Shown here: in pieces, positions 60,201 through 64,000 of the stretch | Position numbering within the stretch: the stretch's first letter is position 1 | Layout of the letters: every line of letters begins with the position of its first letter | Assembly: GCF_048771995.1 (NCBI RefSeq) | Contig: NC_133024.1 | Span: 89,746,501-89,810,500 of the forward strand | Reading direction: 5' to 3' | Length of the DNA stretch: 64,000 bases | Source of the DNA: Taeniopygia guttata | Lineage: Eukaryota > Chordata > Aves > Passeriformes > Estrildidae | Translations under genes and position numbers: made by a program | Notes under the pieces: model-generated | What the model saw: only the letters and a program-made list of their open reading frames with translations | What the model was told of the DNA's origin: nothing | Databases searched by the model: none

Positions 60201-60263
60201 TATTTGTCTTCTGTTTTCTACCAGGTAGATGCCAACAATCCCTAGGAAAGATCCAAAGCCAAG
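60201..60263 (-). CDS. TMEM255B: TMEM255B exon with the second membrane segment
   Basis: This exon has 63 bases and 21 codons and is in phase 0 at both ends. The acceptor TTTGCCTTAG precedes 60263 and the donor GTAAGT follows 60201. It encodes LGFGSFLGIVGIYLV and then ENRRQI. Human TMEM255A/B have LGFG-FLGIIG--L-EN-RQM at the same place, followed by the LVASIVF exon, so order and phase agree. The glycine-rich hydrophobic part is the second membrane segment, and ENRRQ starts the short loop to the third. The last residue is Ile (ATA) where human has Met. The preceding exon, expected to encode the NVTV-GYYPG element, was not found up to 64000. Confidence 0.93.
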
Positions 60264-61064
60264 CTAAGGCAAAGAACAAAACCAACAGAAATGCATGAGG
60301 TCAGCTTCTCTGGAAAACATACCAACACATACAGTGATATCTGAGCTAATGTACCACACAGATGGGCTAAATGGGGTGGGTCAAGGGAAAAGGTGGAAGT
60401 TACTGTTGGACATAAATCATGTAATGTAACGGGAAACAGCAAGGACTGCAGCTCTTTCATAGTTCAGTGCAAAATTTGTCATGCAGTAAACAGAAGTCTG
60501 TATAGACACACATTGATAAACTGACTACTGTTACCACTGTCATAGTTTTATACCACTGTATAGTTTTACATAAGCAAAAACTAAGTAAAGTAGGAGAAAA
60601 AAACACATTTAGTCCACACATCATAATTTTTGAAAATTTCGAAGCTTTAGGCAATTGCAGACAGTTTTTCTCAAAAAACTGATGTGTTCCCCAAAGTTCA
60701 AACCCTTACAGTTGTACTTGTTTGGTTTTAATAGTTAGACACTATCACACAAGCCAGAAAAAAAATCCTTGCTAAAATGCTAAAGGGACCAGTACAGTCA
60801 TCTGCATCACCAACAGCCACAGGAGAGAGAGGGGAGGAAGGGACACTGAAGTAAGCTGGCCTTAATGTTCCAGTGTTGCTTCAACATTGGGATGGTAGGA
60901 AACGCTCCTCCTTGTGATGGGCCCATGAAGGTTTGGAGCAGTAGAAACTCCTTGGATTCACAGTTCCAGCCCCTCTCTGCTCTAAACCAAGCTCAGAGCC
61001 TCTCCTCCAAGCACAAATTAAGTTTTTAAGGACTACATGTCCCAGCCAAGGGCTTAGGCAATGC

Positions 61065-61178
61065 CCGTAAATTCCTTGCTGTTACGCACAGCTGCTCGTG
61101 GCAGAAACAAATCCCCTGCAAGCACTTTACCCGCTCAGTATCACAGGAGGAATCCGTCACTCGCTTTCAAGAGAGCGA
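61065..61178. promoter_or_regulatory. CpG cluster within intron
   Basis: Seven CpG dinucleotides fall within about 115 bases in otherwise CpG-poor intron sequence. It is too short to be called a CpG island. It might be an enhancer, an alternative start region or a young insertion; the sequence alone does not decide. Confidence 0.25.
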
Positions 61179-62607
61179 CTGTAGGGAAAGGAGATTTGCT
61201 CTTGAGTGCTTTAGGAAAATTTATGTGAAAGGGAAGCACAAGGACTAAAAGCAGAGACTTTGAAAGAGTGGGCAAGCACACCCATGCTGACAGCTAAATA
61301 GCAGAGATACTTGGAACTGTGAGCAAGGACACTCTGTTCAGGGGACAGCAACTTTGCAAATTAAGATAACTACATCAAAATGACATCTGGTTCCAAGCCC
61401 CATTTTTCATTCCAACAGGAACAATCCATAAAACCTCATTTATGTCTGATGCAGGGAACACAAAATGAATAATATCCATTTGAATAAAAAGAATGACCAA
61501 ATACAGGGCAATAACAATTTAATCAGAAGGATCAGAATCATAGAGATCATTACGAAAGTCACAGCATTACTGAGATTGTTTTAGGATTATATGAGCTAGT
61601 TTTTTGCTTTTTAGACAACAGGGAGTTTGGGAATTCTAGGAATCCAGGTCATTATGGTGCTGGGGACCCTATTGAAAGAGTATAGAAATAGCAAACAAAA
61701 ATAATATAGTAAGTAGTCACAGAGAAGTGACATTAAATATTTAAGTATAAACAATATTTATAAAGAAATGAGGCTGAAGCAGTTCCAGCTCTGTCTTTGC
61801 AGACGATTCCAAAAATGCAGTCCCAACAGATGTTCTAATCTACTAAATGCAGACACCTTCCAAAGCATAACATTATATTAACTCATCTACACACAGAAAT
61901 ATTTTCTGTTCAATTACTTTGGATGCATAAGTTCAGGTAATACATAGCATTATAAAGATGTATTTTGAAAAAAATATTATTTCAAAACAAATTATGAGTG
62001 ACCACATATGCAGGGAAATTAAGGCACTTAACTCTTCTTTAAGCCAGTGGGAACTTGGCAGAAGCCAAAGTGTATTATGGATCTAACCCTGAAGACCTGT
62101 TCTGTAAATACTTCTAGAAACAAGTAAATCTCTGCCAGTGGATAATGTTATTCATCTTTTTTGGTGTCTTCAAGGCAGGGTTAATTCCAATGGTTTTTAG
62201 GACAAAAATTGCTTACCTAAGGTCAGTGGAGGTTTCACCTCATCTACCAACTGTGAAATTAATATTTTACTACTGAAGTCTATGAGAACTAGACCTTATT
62301 TTAAATTTAAATTAACACTGTCTGTCCACATATTCTTGCTTTTCTCTGAGCCCAGCAGCTAAATACAGTGACAAATTCACTCCCCCTGTTTAGGTATCTG
62401 AAGAGTCTGGGATCAGGGCTATGCTGGTTTTCTACGCTCCCTCTGCTGTCAGCAGAGAAGAGAAGCACCTTTTGAGTGCTATTCAGTACATGCTGAAGGA
62501 GGTGATGGTGGGAGGGGATTCTGATCCTCTGCTCTGGTGGGATCCCAGCTGGAATGCTGCCTTCAGCGGGCTCCCAGCATAGCAAGGACATGGCCATGCA
62601 GGAGTGA

Positions 62608-63021
62608 GGATAGAGCAGGGCCACAAAGACGATCCGAGGGCTGGAGCATCTCTTCTATGAGAGCAGGACGAGAGAGTTTGGGTTGTCCAGCCTGGAGAAG
62701 TGAAGGCTCTGAGGATACCCTATTACTGCCTTCCAATTCCTAGAGGTGCCTTTTAAGAAAACATGATGACATAGGACAAGAGGCAATGCCTTCAAACTGA
62801 AAGAAGGTGGGTTTAGATCAGATATTAGGAAGAAATTCCTTACTGTGAAGGTGGTGGAACTGGAATAGGTTGCCCACAGAAGCTGTGAGTGCCCATCCCT
62901 GGAAGTGTATATGACCAGGTTGGATGGGGCTTTGAGAATCTGGCCTTGTGGAAGATGTCCCTGTCCATGGCAGAGGAGTTGTGACAACCTTTAAAGCCCC
63001 TGCCATTCTATAATTCTACGA
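62608..63021 (+). mobile_element. CR1 retrotransposon 3' fragment
   Basis: Starts with GGGCCACAAAGACGATCCG and GAGGGCTGGAGCATCTCT, passes through TTGTCCAGCCTGGAGAAG and TATTAGGAAGAAATTCCTTA, and ends TAATTCTACGAC. This is the end of CR1 ORF2 plus the 3' UTR, with small deletions. The 110-codon antisense frame over it is a shadow. Confidence 0.9.
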
Positions 63022-64000
63022 CAGTCGCCAATGCTGCACTGGAGTCAGTCACTTCTGGCAGTGAGGCAGAAACCCAACAGTCACACATCTCTGATCAGGC
63101 TTTTGGCAATATACCATGTAAAATTTGAATAGAACTTTTAATTCTTGCTAAATGTTTGTGATATTTAATATTTTGAAGACATTTACATTAGCAAAAGGAA
63201 ACAAAGGAGACAAAGGAAAATTATTAATAAAAGGTTTTGTTTTCAAAGTAATCTAATAAATTCTTGCTTTTCTATCTGTTTATTAATGAAAACAAGATTT
63301 AAGAAAAATATTTTAGCAGGTGATATTTTGCAGATGAGTGAGTAGATATTGCGTTATTCCTACAAGAAACTAAATGCTGAAATAGCCTGTTTTGTACACA
63401 TGGGTTTATTACTTATTATACTTGTTAAAAACAGCAGTTTAAAAATGAAAACTCTTTCTAGGGATGAAGGCAGATAAAGAGGTCTTACAAAGGATTTTAT
63501 GTCAAATTTTGGAAGAAGAGACCTTTATCAGTATTAATCTATCTATTTTAGCTTAATGAAAGGGAAAATCATTATGTTAAGGTCTTATTCCTGGAACTAC
63601 TTTTTGTTCTAATTTTAAAACACTACTCCTTACAGATCATTATCCTAAAATTATCTTTCTGAAAGTCCTGTTCTCAATATAACACTAAGATGTAAGAGGA
63701 ATTGTTTAGGAGGAACGGTTCTAACTCACAAATTATTAATGGTGTTTGCACAGTATTAGAAGATATTCCCTCTTCTCTGGGCATTTCATTCCATAGAGGG
63801 CAAGAAATTATGGTAGCTAACAACATACTTTGGCAGTATTGGAGCCACACACCTAAGTAGTGCCTAACTGTAAACATGTGAATTTCTTTCTTCTTCCCCT
63901 TGCAGCTTCTCCTTCCCCTTGGTTGACTCAGCCCTTCTCTATTTGCTACCCATACTCCTCGTATTTAATTTTTTTTTTTTTTTTTTTTACTACAGGTATT

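Larger units (their letters stand above)
5260..60263 (-). other. TMEM255B: TMEM255B gene, 3' portion (seven coding exons seen)
   Basis: The gene covers most of the window on the - strand. Seven coding exons total 792 nt, or 263 residues plus stop, with no internal stop or frameshift and compatible phases throughout. Intron lengths in transcript order are 16722, 21189, 3947, 2696, 5807 and 3351 bases. The encoded part has three membrane segments (of four expected for the family), a cysteine-rich loop between the last two, and a proline-rich C-terminal tail. TMEM255 proteins are small multi-pass membrane proteins with no established biochemical activity. The paralogue TMEM255A was considered, but the LHLYRLLW and LYNPAQQIL motifs and the GAS6 neighbour point to TMEM255B. 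The N-terminus and promoter lie beyond 64000. Confidence 0.93.
60264..64000 (-). other. TMEM255B: TMEM255B intron, 5' part continues beyond the window
   Basis: The intron upstream of the second-membrane-segment exon. It carries a CpG-containing patch (61065..61178) and a CR1 3' fragment (62608..63021), and ends in a T-run near 63969. I searched the - strand for an exon encoding NVTV-GYYPG and did not see one. Other than these, nothing is supported. Confidence 0.55.

Overview
This window is vertebrate nuclear DNA from a bird, most probably a passerine. The evidence is many CR1 retrotransposon fragments with the avian 3' tail, solo LTRs of avian endogenous-retrovirus type, and one short element combining a tRNA-Ile-like head with a CR1 3' end, the structure of the passerine SINE TguSINE1. 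There is no bacterial or viral gene organisation. Nearly all open frames are chance frames or retrotransposon remnants.

Two protein-coding genes lie tail to tail. At the left edge on the + strand is the last coding exon of GAS6 (898..1049) and its 3' UTR. The rest of the window from about 5.2 kb is occupied by TMEM255B on the - strand. Seven coding exons can be placed (60201..60263, 43389..43478, 22119..22199, 18086..18171, 15230..15389, 9279..9422, 5760..5927). All have GT/AG borders and compatible phases, and together they give 263 residues ending in a PPPY-containing C-terminus. The first roughly 55 to 65 residues (first membrane segment and first loop) must lie beyond 64000. The convergent GAS6/TMEM255B order matches human 13q34.

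Region by region: 1-1475 GAS6 end; 1.5-5.2 kb intergenic with a solo LTR (about 2733..3263); 5.2-22.2 kb the six 3'-most TMEM255B exons with two further LTR-like segments, a CR1 tail and a perfect 24-bp hairpin; 22.2-43.4 kb a 21-kb intron that collects most of the CR1 copies, the SINE and a 21-bp minisatellite; 43.5-60.2 kb a 16.7-kb repeat-poor intron; 60.3-64 kb part of the next intron with a CpG cluster and another CR1.

I found no evidence of an undescribed gene system. The most unusual sequence structures are the nested inverted repeat at 9147..9212 just inside a TMEM255B intron and the minisatellite at 39226..39413. Repeat boundaries are read by eye and are approximate.
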